From Ectopseudomonas chengduensis (lineage in GTDB: Bacteria > Pseudomonadota > Gammaproteobacteria > Pseudomonadales > Pseudomonadaceae), in the NCBI RefSeq assembly GCF_015712065.1, contig NZ_JACFYZ010000002.1:186001-250000 (forward strand): DNA of 64,000 bases. The letters are read 5' to 3'. Position numbers and translations under genes: made by a program. The notes under the pieces were generated by a model. The model saw only the letters and a list, made by a program, of their open reading frames with translations. It was not told the origin of the DNA and searched no databases. Within the stretch, counting starts at the first letter, position 1; every line of letters starts with the position of its first letter. Shown piece by piece: positions 47,284 to 55,624 of the stretch.

Positions 47284-48254
47284 CCGAAACCGCCGAAGCC
47301 TGTGACCTCACCTACTTCGCCCTGGCCGCCACTGCGGCCAAGGAACCTGTGCGCGAAACGCCGCGCCAGGCGCCGGGCGAGCTGCCCGATGTGCTTGGAG
47401 GTCGCTACAAGATCGAGCGCCTGCTCGGCGTTGGGGGCATGGGGGCGGTGTACCGCGCGCGCGATCTGCTGCGCGAACAGTTCGGTGACCCCGAGCCCTA
47501 TGTCGCGCTGAAGACCCTGAGCGACGACTTCGCCGAGTACCCGGACGCCAACGCCCTGCTCTACAGCGAGTTCGCCCTCACCTCGCGGCTCAACCACCGA
47601 CATGTGGTGCGCCTGTTCGGCTTCGAAGTGGACACTGCCTGCGAGCGCGCCTTCATCACCCTGGAGCTGATGCGCGGCCTGACTCTGGATCAGCTTCTGT
47701 GCGAACGCCCGGAGGGGCTGCCCTGGGAGGAACTGCGCGATATCGCCATCCCCCTGCTCGACGCCCTCGCCTATTCCCACGAACTGGGTGTGCTGCACGG
47801 TGACCTGAAGCCCAGCAATGTGATGTTGGCCGACGACGGCCTGCGCCTGTTCGATTATGGTCTGGGCCAGCCTGTGGAGGGCTTGCTGCCTGGTCTGCCA
47901 CGCCTGTGTCGCAACCGTATTGCCGCCTGGACACCGCGCTACGCCGCGCTGGAGCTACTCGAAGGCGCCGCGCTGTCGGCTGCTGCCGACGTTTATGCGG
48001 TGGCTTGTGTGCTGGTCGAGCTGGCCAGCGGGCAACACCCGTTCCGCCGCCTCAGCGCCAAGCAGGCCAGGAGCATGGAACTGGACAGGCAACTGCAACG
48101 TCCGGCGCAGGTGCCGCTGCATTGCTGGCAGGCTCTGCGCACTGCGCTGGCCTTCGAGGAAAGCAAGCGGCAGATCGGTTGCAGCGAGCTGCTCGACGCG
48201 TTTCGCCGGCCACCGGCTTCGCGTCTGCAGCGCTGGCTGGGCAAGAAGGCATAA
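47280..48254 (+). CDS. stk1: Hanks-type serine/threonine protein kinase of the T6SS
   Basis: 324 residues, kinase domain only. Gly-rich loop LLGVGGMGAVYRAR, catalytic Lys in YVALKTL, catalytic loop HGDLKPSNV (HGD instead of the common HRD) and metal-binding DYG instead of DFG. No TM helix or extracellular sensor, so it is probably cytoplasmic. In H2-type systems Stk1 phosphorylates Fha. Overlaps stp1 by four bases. Confidence 0.93.
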   Translation: MTETAEACDLTYFALAATAAKEPVRETPRQAPGELPDVLGGRYKIERLLGVGGMGAVYRARDLLREQFGDPEPYVALKTLSDDFAEYPDANALLYSEFALTSRLNHRHVVRLFGFEVDTACERAFITLELMRGLTLDQLLCERPEGLPWEELRDIAIPLLDALAYSHELGVLHGDLKPSNVMLADDGLRLFDYGLGQPVEGLLPGLPRLCRNRIAAWTPRYAALELLEGAALSAAADVYAVACVLVELASGQHPFRRLSAKQARSMELDRQLQRPAQVPLHCWQALRTALAFEESKRQIGCSELLDAFRRPPASRLQRWLGKKA

Positions 48255-48292
48255 CAGGCTGTTGAAAAGGACTCAATCGAAAGGATACGCAC

Positions 48293-50398
48293 ATGTTCAA
48301 CCCGGCCAACGAAACCCATTTCAGCCTGAGCATCGAGGGCGTCGAGCACGACCTGCAGGTGCTCGAATTCAGCGGCCGCGAGGCCATCAGCCAGCCCTAT
48401 CGCTTCGACGTCGAGCTGATCAGTGAACGGCCGGACCTCGACTTGGCCAGCCTGCTGCACCAGCGCGCCTTCCTCGCCTTCAGCCCCAATGGCGACGGCA
48501 TCCACGGCCTGATCCACCGGGTCGAGCAGGGCGAGTCCGGCAAGCGCCTGACCCGCTACCACCTGGCCATCGTGCCGCAGCTTGCGTACCTGGCGCACCG
48601 CACCAACCAGCGCATCTTCCAACACCTGACGGTGCCGCAGATCGTCGCCCAGGTGCTGGAAGAGCACGGCATCGTCCAGGGTGGCTACCAGTTCCAACTC
48701 GGCCCCACCGTCTACCCCGAGCGCGACTACTGCGTGCAGTACGACGAGAGCGACCTGCACTTCGTCCAGCGCCTGTGCGAGGAGGAAGGCATCCACTACC
48801 ACTTCCAGCACAGCGCAAGCGGCCACGTGCTGACCTTCGGCGACGACCAGACCGCCTTCGCCAAGCTTGGCCAGCCCACACCCTATATCCAGGACAGCGG
48901 CATGACCGCCGACGACCCGGTGATCAAGCGCCTGGCCCTGCGCCTGGAAACCCGCACCCGCCGCACCACCCGCCGTGACTATGATTTCGAGCAGCCACGG
49001 CTGCTCCTGGAGGCGGCCTACCAGGGCGAGCAAGCCGGCGAGAACGACGGCCTGCCCGATCTGGAAGACTACGACTACCCTGGCCGCTACACCGACCGCA
49101 CGCGCGGCAAGCACCTGGCCAAGCGCGCCCTGGAACGCCACCGCGCCGACTACCAGCAACTGGAAGGCCAGAGCGACCAGCCGCGGCTGGTTACGGGGCA
49201 CCTGCTGGAGATTTCCGAGCATCCACGCAGCGACTGGAACGACCTCTGGCTGCTCACCGAAGTGCTGCACGAAGGCAAGCAACCGCAGGTGCTGGAAGAG
49301 TCGATCACTAGCGATTCGATGTTGAGCAAGGGGGCGAACGCGCTCCTGCACGGCGTGACCGGTAAGGCGCAGTCCGCCGCAGACGAGGACTTTCGCCAGG
49401 GTTACCGCAACCGCTTCCTCGCCACCCCCTGGAACGTGCCCTACCGCCCGCAACTCGCTCACCCCAAACCCCGCGTGCTGGGCAGCCAGAGCGCCGTGGT
49501 CACGGGGCCTGCCGGCGAAGAAATCCACTGCGACGAATACGGCCGGGTCAAGGTGCAATTCTTCTGGGACCGGGAAGGCCAGGCCGACGAGAAAACCAGC
49601 TGCTGGCTGCGCGTCAGCTCCAGCTGGGCCGGCGATCGTTACGGCGCCATCACCATCCCGCGCATCGGCATGGAAGTGCTGGTCACCTTCCTCGAAGGCG
49701 ACCCTGACCAGCCCTTGGTAACCGGCTGCCTGTATCACGCCGAACACGTCGTGCCCTACGACCTGCCCGCGAACAAGACCCGCAGCGTGTTCAAGACCCT
49801 CAGCAGCCCCGGCGGCGGTGGCTACAACGAACTGCGCATCGAGGATCGCAAGGGCGCCGAGCAGATTTACGTGCATGCCCAGCGCGACTGGGATGAGAAC
49901 ATCGAGCACGACCAGAAGATCCGCGTCGGCAACGAACGCCACGACACCGTGGAGAAGAACAGCTACACCGAACTGCTGGCCGAGGAACACCTCACCGTCA
50001 CCGCCGACCGCAAGGTCGAGGTCAAACCGCAGGATCACCTGACGGTGGGCACCGACCAGCACATCAAACTGGGTACCGCACAACTGACCAAGGCGGGCCG
50101 CGAGATCCACCTCAAGGCGGGTCAGAAAATGGTCATCGAAGCCGGCATCGAACTGACCATCAAGGCCGGCGGAAGCTTTATCAAACTCGACCCCGGCGGC
50201 ATCACCATCAGCGGCCCGTTGGCCCGCCTCAACGCTGGCGGCTCACCGGGCAAGGGCTCGGGCATCGGCATCAAACCGCCCGTACTGCCAGGCGCGGCGG
50301 ATAGTGACAAGGCGGGGAGTTTGTTGGAGCAGGCGCAGCCGGGTGAGTTGATTAAGAAGTCGAGCAAGCGTAAACGCGCGCTAAATTTCTCCGGTTGA
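48293..50398 (+). CDS. vgrG: T6SS spike protein VgrG
   Basis: 701 residues. The gp27-like N-terminal half (VEHDLQVLEFSGREAISQPYRF, YCVQYDESDLHFVQRLCEEEG) is followed by the gp5 OB-fold (EEIHCDEYGRVKVQFFWDREG) and the beta-helical needle with the DUF2345-like end. There is no large effector domain, only a ~30-residue tail. AAGGATA precedes the ATG. It lies 38 bases after stk1 and heads a short effector-immunity group. An exact 53-bp piece of this gene recurs at 53481-53533. Confidence 0.97.
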   Translation: MFNPANETHFSLSIEGVEHDLQVLEFSGREAISQPYRFDVELISERPDLDLASLLHQRAFLAFSPNGDGIHGLIHRVEQGESGKRLTRYHLAIVPQLAYLAHRTNQRIFQHLTVPQIVAQVLEEHGIVQGGYQFQLGPTVYPERDYCVQYDESDLHFVQRLCEEEGIHYHFQHSASGHVLTFGDDQTAFAKLGQPTPYIQDSGMTADDPVIKRLALRLETRTRRTTRRDYDFEQPRLLLEAAYQGEQAGENDGLPDLEDYDYPGRYTDRTRGKHLAKRALERHRADYQQLEGQSDQPRLVTGHLLEISEHPRSDWNDLWLLTEVLHEGKQPQVLEESITSDSMLSKGANALLHGVTGKAQSAADEDFRQGYRNRFLATPWNVPYRPQLAHPKPRVLGSQSAVVTGPAGEEIHCDEYGRVKVQFFWDREGQADEKTSCWLRVSSSWAGDRYGAITIPRIGMEVLVTFLEGDPDQPLVTGCLYHAEHVVPYDLPANKTRSVFKTLSSPGGGGYNELRIEDRKGAEQIYVHAQRDWDENIEHDQKIRVGNERHDTVEKNSYTELLAEEHLTVTADRKVEVKPQDHLTVGTDQHIKLGTAQLTKAGREIHLKAGQKMVIEAGIELTIKAGGSFIKLDPGGITISGPLARLNAGGSPGKGSGIGIKPPVLPGAADSDKAGSLLEQAQPGELIKKSSKRKRALNFSG

Positions 50399-50457
50399 GA
50401 CAGGGATAAACGCCGGGTATCCAGACAGCCGGCAGTCAGGTATAGGACGCATTGAAG

Positions 50458-52836
50458 ATGGCCGAGAATAAACCGATCAACTGGGCTTATCCGTTTCCCA
50501 GCAAAGAGACGAACAGCAATTCGTTACAACTGCTGACCCATATGGCTAAGGCTAAGGGCGGCTACTACCCGACCGGCGAAAATGGCCTTTGGCATGGAGG
50601 CGTGCATTTCGACGAGGGCACTGCTGCCGTATTCGATCAGTCGAGTGTGCGCTGCATCGCCGATGGCGAGGTGATTGCCTATCGTATTGATGAGCGCTAC
50701 CCGGTAAGTGAGTTCACGGATGAAATCCCCCGCATTAAACGAGCACCGTTTTCCACAGGGTTCGTTCTGGTCAAACACACTCTTCAACCGCCACAGCCCA
50801 ACACGGCCGAGGGAAGCGAAAGCGAAGAGCAAAAGCCCCCGAGGCTGACCTTCTACAGCCTATATATGCACTTGCAGGATTGGGAGAGTTATCAGGCCAA
50901 ACCTGATCTGCCACGACCAGCGTTTTGGGAAGCCAAGAGTTATATTGTAAACACCCAAAGCGGAGGCCTAGGCGTCCGTGCGAGCTCCGATATCAAATCC
51001 GCCAGACTGTCTGAACTCTCCAGGGGAGCAGAGATAACGGTGAGCAGCGCTGAAGGTGAGTACGTCAAACTTGTCAGCATCATCAGCGGGACAGCAAATC
51101 CAGCCCTCACTGCCGATGGCGAAGGCAATCTTCCCGGCTATATTTCCTCCAAGTTTCTGAGCCCTCGGAGTGAGCCCAAAGAGCCAGGCACGGTCGTCGT
51201 TCTAGGCGAAGGTATCTCGATCAATGCGGGTGAGTTAATTGGCCACCCTGGTACTTATCAAAACCACAATGACGCGGCTCATCCGCTTGTACACCTTGAA
51301 GTGTTCAGTTGCGAAGACGTGCCCGGCTTTATCGCCCAGAGTCGTGCGTGGGCAAATCGGTTGTCTGACGATCAGAAAACAATGCTCAAGGTCTACAAAG
51401 GCGCCAGCAAACTGATCGCACATCGGGAGGGTATCAACGCCGAGAGCCCTCCTAAGCTCAGTGACACGGGCAGCCAGATTGGTGTCGACCTGATCATTCC
51501 CCAGGCGCTTTTGGATGGTCTGCCAGCAGCGAACAAGATTCAGGTCAAAACTTCTGTTGAAGGCAGCGCCACGCCTAGCACAACCTACTGGTGGCGGCTG
51601 GATGGATTGTTCGCCGACGAAAACGGCAATCCCATCGACGGCTGGTTAGCCGAACAAGACATGATCACCACTCGTCATAGCCCTTGGGAATGGCTGGATT
51701 TCCAATGGGTTGAGGACACCGGAACACCCTTGGAGAAACTGGCCTATGCCTTCAACGCCAGGGGCATGCTGAGTACGGACGAACAGCACAACTATCGCGC
51801 CCAGATCAGCAAGGCTGATGGCGGCCCAATCGTGGCGCTTGCCCGTCTATACGACATCGTCGATAGCGACAAGGATGGCGTACTGACCAGCAAGGAAATT
51901 CAGACTGCTCTAGAAAAACCTTGGCATGCTCAAGTATTTGGACAGTTAATTGTCAAATATGAAAGCGAGTGGTTTTGGAGCAAGGCCAAGTGGGATGAGC
52001 TTGATCCACTGCTGGCCGATGAGAGCGGCCAAAAGAGCCCAGTCTGGGAAGTGGAAAAACAGCGGATTAAAGATCTAAGTTTCTTGGAGACTATAGCTAA
52101 AAAACATGGAATCGCCGACTGTGGAAAACAGTGGAATTTTCATCCTCTAGGGCTACTTGGGGTAAATTTACCCAGCAGCGACGAGGATGATATTAAGTGG
52201 CTAAGAGTGCCAAGAGGGCAGTTAACCTTTGACGTAGAAGGGAATGATATTGACGGCTCCATACACTTTAGTCGGGTCGCACACTGGCCGCCAGTAGGAA
52301 ACTCCGGAGTAACACTGGGTAGAGGTTACGACATTGGACAGCAGCCCAATGTTAGAAGTGATTTGGAAAGCGCTGGAATTAATGGCAATTTCTTGTCATG
52401 GATTGTAGGTGGGCAAGGAAAGAGAAAGTCAGCAGCTCGCGACTACTTGAACTCCGCAAGCATTGAAAACCGCAAGCATAGGATCACAAGGAAGCAACAA
52501 TATATACTGTTTGTATACACATACAAACTCATGGAGGATGACGTTATAAAGATTAGTACTCGAGATTCCACCCTTGAGAGGTATCTACCCAGCATGGTTG
52601 GTCGTGGAGTTGAAGCATGGGAGAATATAGACGATCGTATAAAAGACCTTATGGTAGACCTTCGTTATCGAGGGGATTACAAGCCAGAAACAAGGGAGAA
52701 GATACAAGAACACTGCTACAAAAATGACCTTGCTGCGTTGAAGCTTGCAATGAGAGATGAAGCTTTTTGGGTTTCGACACACGGCGTTCCGCCTGAGAGA
52801 TTCAAAGAAAGGAGGCAATACACCGATGGATTATAA
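50458..52836 (+). CDS. multidomain peptidoglycan-targeting T6SS effector (M23-like + SH3 + EF-hand + lysozyme-like)
   Basis: 792 residues directly after vgrG. Residues 40-145 look like the first half of an M23/LytM peptidase (WHGGVHFDEG at 45-54, YMHLQDW at 136-142). Residues 160-240 look like an inserted SH3 domain (LGVRASSD, GYISSKFLSP). 248-290 resembles the second half of M23 (GELIGHPG, PLVHLEVF with His279). An EF-hand loop fits perfectly at 469-480 (D-S-D-K-D-G...E). The C-terminal 200 residues resemble a T4-type lysozyme (FDVEGND with Glu594, GVTLGRGYDIG). Such amidase-lysozyme architecture is known for the TseP effector of Aeromonas. The end has lower GC. ATG at 50458 chosen over TTG at 50452. 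Confidence 0.75.
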   Translation: MAENKPINWAYPFPSKETNSNSLQLLTHMAKAKGGYYPTGENGLWHGGVHFDEGTAAVFDQSSVRCIADGEVIAYRIDERYPVSEFTDEIPRIKRAPFSTGFVLVKHTLQPPQPNTAEGSESEEQKPPRLTFYSLYMHLQDWESYQAKPDLPRPAFWEAKSYIVNTQSGGLGVRASSDIKSARLSELSRGAEITVSSAEGEYVKLVSIISGTANPALTADGEGNLPGYISSKFLSPRSEPKEPGTVVVLGEGISINAGELIGHPGTYQNHNDAAHPLVHLEVFSCEDVPGFIAQSRAWANRLSDDQKTMLKVYKGASKLIAHREGINAESPPKLSDTGSQIGVDLIIPQALLDGLPAANKIQVKTSVEGSATPSTTYWWRLDGLFADENGNPIDGWLAEQDMITTRHSPWEWLDFQWVEDTGTPLEKLAYAFNARGMLSTDEQHNYRAQISKADGGPIVALARLYDIVDSDKDGVLTSKEIQTALEKPWHAQVFGQLIVKYESEWFWSKAKWDELDPLLADESGQKSPVWEVEKQRIKDLSFLETIAKKHGIADCGKQWNFHPLGLLGVNLPSSDEDDIKWLRVPRGQLTFDVEGNDIDGSIHFSRVAHWPPVGNSGVTLGRGYDIGQQPNVRSDLESAGINGNFLSWIVGGQGKRKSAARDYLNSASIENRKHRITRKQQYILFVYTYKLMEDDVIKISTRDSTLERYLPSMVGRGVEAWENIDDRIKDLMVDLRYRGDYKPETREKIQEHCYKNDLAALKLAMRDEAFWVSTHGVPPERFKERRQYTDGL

Positions 52837-53194
52837 AATATTTTTTTACTTCACCTTGCTTTTCTCAAACTTGGCACAGGCTGACCTGTACACAGAACTT
52901 GAGCAGCAGAAAGAAATTGAAAAAAAATTAGAGATTGAATTAAAAAAACAAGAGGATTCTTCATTAAAAGCATACAAAGAAATTCTAGAATTTGTAAGCT
53001 CATCAAATCTTAATCGCAACGAACAACTCAAGAGGCTAGAGTCAGCTAATAAGGCATGGGATAATTTTATTAAATTCACTTGCAATGCGAAGCCCCTTGA
53101 ATCCATCGGAACTAGAGCTGAGTATACAAACATCCTTCAATGCAAAATAAAAGGGCACAAAGAGAAGAGGCTTTACTTTAATTCATTGATATGA
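52826..53194 (+). CDS. periplasmic LprI/DUF1311-like protein, probable immunity protein
   Basis: 122 residues, AT-rich. A signal peptide (FYFTLLFSNLAQA) and then a helical domain of the LprI/DUF1311 lysozyme-inhibitor type (ANKAWDNFIKFTC...YTNILQCKIKGHKEKRL) with two Cys. AAAGGAGG lies 13 bases before the ATG, and the start overlaps the effector stop by 11 bases. A lysozyme-inhibitor fold encoded beside an effector with a lysozyme domain is a coherent effector-immunity pair. Role inferred. Confidence 0.75.
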   Translation: MDYKIFFYFTLLFSNLAQADLYTELEQQKEIEKKLEIELKKQEDSSLKAYKEILEFVSSSNLNRNEQLKRLESANKAWDNFIKFTCNAKPLESIGTRAEYTNILQCKIKGHKEKRLYFNSLI

Positions 53195-53453
53195 TCATAA
53201 ATTATCTACTAACACTGAGCAGGCTGCGCTCGCACTTTATGCCATGAAGAGCATGCCATCTGCCATATTGTTGGCGGTGGCGAAGCTGAGTGCAACACGG
53301 TTATTGAATTGCCGTTGGAGTAACGTGCTGCATCGCTATGGCCTTCTGCATCGAAAAGGGGACACCCATTTGCCGGTCTCCTCACTCCCAAGTAGGCGCA
53401 AAGCCAAATTCTCAACATTTTCCGAATCCGGTTCTTTAAAAACAGATCGAACT
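53195..53453. other. non-coding remnant region
   Basis: No ORF with a ribosome site or recognisable product on either strand. Short frames on both strands are probably decayed coding sequence. It separates the immunity gene from the duplicated vgrG fragment and could be debris of an earlier effector module or mobile element, but no specific origin can be assigned. Confidence 0.4.
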
Positions 53454-53479
53454 CACGTGGCGTCTTCTGACGCCACGTG
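53454..53479. terminator. perfect 11-bp hairpin beside the vgrG duplication
   Basis: CACGTGGCGTC (53454-53464), loop TTCT, GACGCCACGTG (53469-53479). Terminator-like stem without a following T run. It ends two bases before the duplicated vgrG segment begins, so it may mark the recombination junction. Confidence 0.5.
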
Positions 53480-53480
53480 C

Positions 53481-53533
53481 GGCCATCAGCCAGCCCTATC
53501 GCTTCGACGTCGAGCTGATCAGTGAACGGCCGG
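53481..53533 (+). repeat. 53-bp exact copy of internal vgrG sequence
   Basis: Identical over its full length to 48382-48434 inside vgrG (from GGCCATCAGCC to GAACGGCCGG) and unrelated on both sides. It carries codons 31-47 of vgrG out of context. A recombination footprint of module exchange. Confidence 0.9.
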
Positions 53534-53535
53534 CC

Positions 53536-54086
53536 CCGACTCTGCCAAGCGTATCAAGGCGCTGATGGCACGCTTTCAGCCGCGTGAGCTGTACGAGGTT
53601 CCCAAAGGCCCCGGCTTCTGCTTCCCCTACGGCTTTATCGCCGATGATGGCAAGACCGCTTACAGCATCAAGAACAGCCTGCGCTTTACCAAAACGCCCA
53701 ATGTGATCTTCACCCTGCTCACGGCCTCGTCCAACGACCCTTGGCAGACCCTGCCCACGCAAGGTACCTATGACAGCGACCACCGCCCCGGCTATGACGC
53801 CGAGAAATGGCGGAAAACCTCGCTCATCGAGCGCATTCAACTCGGCAAACGCCTGGCTGGCCTGGAGGGCTGGCGCCTGGATCCCAAGCCGGGCTCCGGT
53901 GAACAGGAGCGAGCCTGGTTCGCCCTGGCGCATCGAGGAGGCACGACTTCGCCCTTGATGGCGGTACAGATATTCACCTTTCAGAAAGGCACGGACAACT
54001 TGCCCGAACTGACGCCGCCACCAGAAGAGGTCATCCCTCGTTTCAAGAAGCTCAGTGAAAGTATTCGGGAAGACTTGGTGCAGTGA
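53536..54086 (+). pseudogene. 5'-truncated Tli4-like T6SS immunity gene
   Basis: The frame is open from the duplicated vgrG fragment (stop at 53523) and reads like native coding sequence from about 53538 (DSAKRIKALMARFQPRELYE), then GPGFCFPYGFIAD and a C-terminal ~170 residues typical of the Tli4 C-terminal domain. Full Tli4 proteins are roughly twice as long and have a signal peptide; both are missing. The only ATG (53565) has no ribosome site. It is the remnant of a phospholipase (Tle4) immunity gene whose effector is absent here. Confidence 0.7.
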
Positions 54087-54151
54087 GCAAGCACATGCCG
54101 ATGTATGCTGTCTCCTGAAGGCCCTCTGTTTACGAAGCAGCGCGCGAGAAG

Positions 54152-54208
54152 GGGAACAGATCTACTAATCGGACGATAATCGTTCGGCCCAAAAATAAAC
54201 CTGTTCCC
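54152..54208. terminator. hairpins between converging genes
   Basis: GGGAACAG (54152-54159) pairs with CTGTTCCC (54201-54208); inside, CGGACGAT (54170) and ATCGTTCG (54179) form a near dyad. Possible bidirectional terminator; no strong T run. Confidence 0.4.
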
Positions 54209-54225
54209 TGGTAATCCTTTTGAAA

Positions 54226-54693
54226 TCAGCGTCGAGCTGCCGCCAAGGCCCGCTTCAAAGCCTTCGCCTCCCTGAACACCCTCTGCTCTACCAACTTCCC
54301 ATCCTCCAACTGCAACCACAGCACCTCACCCTCGCCAGCCAGGTAACGCGGGGCGATGCGGGCGTCGCGGTCGAGGAGGATGCGGTAGTTGTAGCCGCGC
54401 ATCTTCGGCAGGGCGAAGAGGGTGGCGATGATGCGGGGCATGCGGCTGATATCGGCGAGGAAGACCGCGTGGCGCTCGTCCAGGTAGCCCTTGGGCTTGC
54501 CTTCCAGGGCAGCGTTGACCAGTTTGGCGCCGTCCATGTCGCGGGCGACCAGCAGGATGCGGGTCTCGTCGTTCAGGGTGTAGGGCACGTCATGCTGATC
54601 CAGCAGCGTCCAGGGTGCCAGGCGTTCGCCGGGCTCCAGAGCCAGTACGGCGGTAGACAGCAGGCACAGCAACAACAGGGCGGCAGCTTTCAT
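54226..54693 (-). CDS. periplasmic thioredoxin-like protein of unknown function
   Basis: 155 residues with a signal peptide (MKAAALLLLCLLSTAVLA). The remainder has a thioredoxin-like beginning (LEPGERLAPWTLLDQHDVPYTLN) but no CxxC, so no redox centre is apparent. Homologues in Pseudomonas carry vague automatic names (such as FAD/FMN-containing dehydrogenase) that the sequence does not support. Probably co-transcribed with the upstream DUF3299-type gene 18 bases away. Confidence 0.6.
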   Translation of the reverse strand: MKAAALLLLCLLSTAVLALEPGERLAPWTLLDQHDVPYTLNDETRILLVARDMDGAKLVNAALEGKPKGYLDERHAVFLADISRMPRIIATLFALPKMRGYNYRILLDRDARIAPRYLAGEGEVLWLQLEDGKLVEQRVFREAKALKRALAAARR

Positions 54694-54711
54694 GCGCAGA
54701 CTCCAGAGCGA

Positions 54712-55260
54712 TCAGTAAAGGTCTTCGTCGGTCACCAAACGCACTTCGCCCGCTTCCATGGCGTAGGCAGCGTCGGCCAGGTCGTTGTTGACCTGCTCCA
54801 CCTTAAGCTCGCCGCTGACCCACAGTGGGGCGTAGATGTCCTCGAGCGGGATGCCCTTGGGATAGCGCACCAGCACCAGCTGGTTGGGCGGCGGTGGCGG
54901 CACATGGATGCAGGCGCCCGGATAGGGCACCAGGAAGAACAGGGTGCTGTTGCCTTTCTCGTCGTTCTCCAGCGGTACCGGGTAGCCGCCCAGGCGAATG
55001 GCCTTGCCGTCGAGTTCGGGCACGGTCTTGGCGGAGTACATCACTGCCGGCAGATCCTGATCCTGCTGGCGCAGGCCGCCCTCGCTGTAGAAGGTGCTGT
55101 CGCCTTCAGGACTGTCGTGGTTGATCTCGGGCATTTCCTCGAGGGCCTTGCGGTCTTCGGGTGGCATCAGGTCGAGCCAGTCGGTTTCCGGCAGTTCGGC
55201 GTGGGCCAGGCTGGTACAAAAGAGCAGGGCGAGCAGCAGGTGGCGCATGGGGTATGGCAT
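54712..55260 (-). CDS. periplasmic DUF3299-type protein
   Basis: 182 residues. Signal peptide MPYPMRHLLLALLFCTSLAHA. The conserved DUF3299 block is clear: IRLGGYPVPLE, then STLFFLVPYPGACIHVPPPPPN. Members are often near membrane-protein or ABC-transporter genes; function unknown. The start could be the inner ATG (MRHLLL) four codons later. Confidence 0.75.
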   Translation of the reverse strand: MPYPMRHLLLALLFCTSLAHAELPETDWLDLMPPEDRKALEEMPEINHDSPEGDSTFYSEGGLRQQDQDLPAVMYSAKTVPELDGKAIRLGGYPVPLENDEKGNSTLFFLVPYPGACIHVPPPPPNQLVLVRYPKGIPLEDIYAPLWVSGELKVEQVNNDLADAAYAMEAGEVRLVTDEDLY

Positions 55261-55312
55261 CTCGTGGAGGCGTTAACGAGGAGCCGACAAGTCGGCTCCT
55301 GAGCGAGGCTTG

Positions 55313-55558
55313 TCAGCCCTTCTTGATCGCGCCGTAGATTACCAGCAGAACGATGGCGCCGATCACTGCGCCGATAAAACCGGCGGCCTGTCCGGCCTGG
55401 TAGATGCCCAGCGCCTGGCCGCCATAGGTAGCGGCGATGGAGCCGCCGATGCCGAGCAGGATGGTCATGATCCAGCCCATGCTGTCATCGCCGGGTTTGA
55501 GAAAACGTGCGATCAGCCCGACGATCAGGCCGATGAAGATGGTGCCGATAATGCCCAT
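55313..55558 (-). CDS. GlsB/YeaQ/YmgE family small membrane protein
   Basis: 81 residues, three hydrophobic helices rich in Gly: GTIFIGLIVGLIARFLKPG, GWIMTILLGIGGSI and the C-terminal GAVIGAIVLLVIYG. Typical transglycosylase-associated (YeaQ) family, stress-related, function unknown. AGGAGA lies 8 bases before the ATG. Confidence 0.9.
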   Translation of the reverse strand: MGIIGTIFIGLIVGLIARFLKPGDDSMGWIMTILLGIGGSIAATYGGQALGIYQAGQAAGFIGAVIGAIVLLVIYGAIKKG

Positions 55559-55624
55559 TGGCGTGTCTCCTTGATAAGTGCCGCTCGTGCGGCAGGCCCG
55601 TCATGGGACAAGTCAATGGGGCTA

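Noticed and set aside
47993..50110. Long minus-strand open frame opposite stk1/vgrG (over 700 codons)
   Set aside because: Shadow of VgrG codon bias; the plus-strand protein is unmistakable.
53209..53418. Short minus-strand frame considered as a transposase remnant
   Set aside because: No transposase motif, no terminal inverted repeats and no target duplication could be seen.
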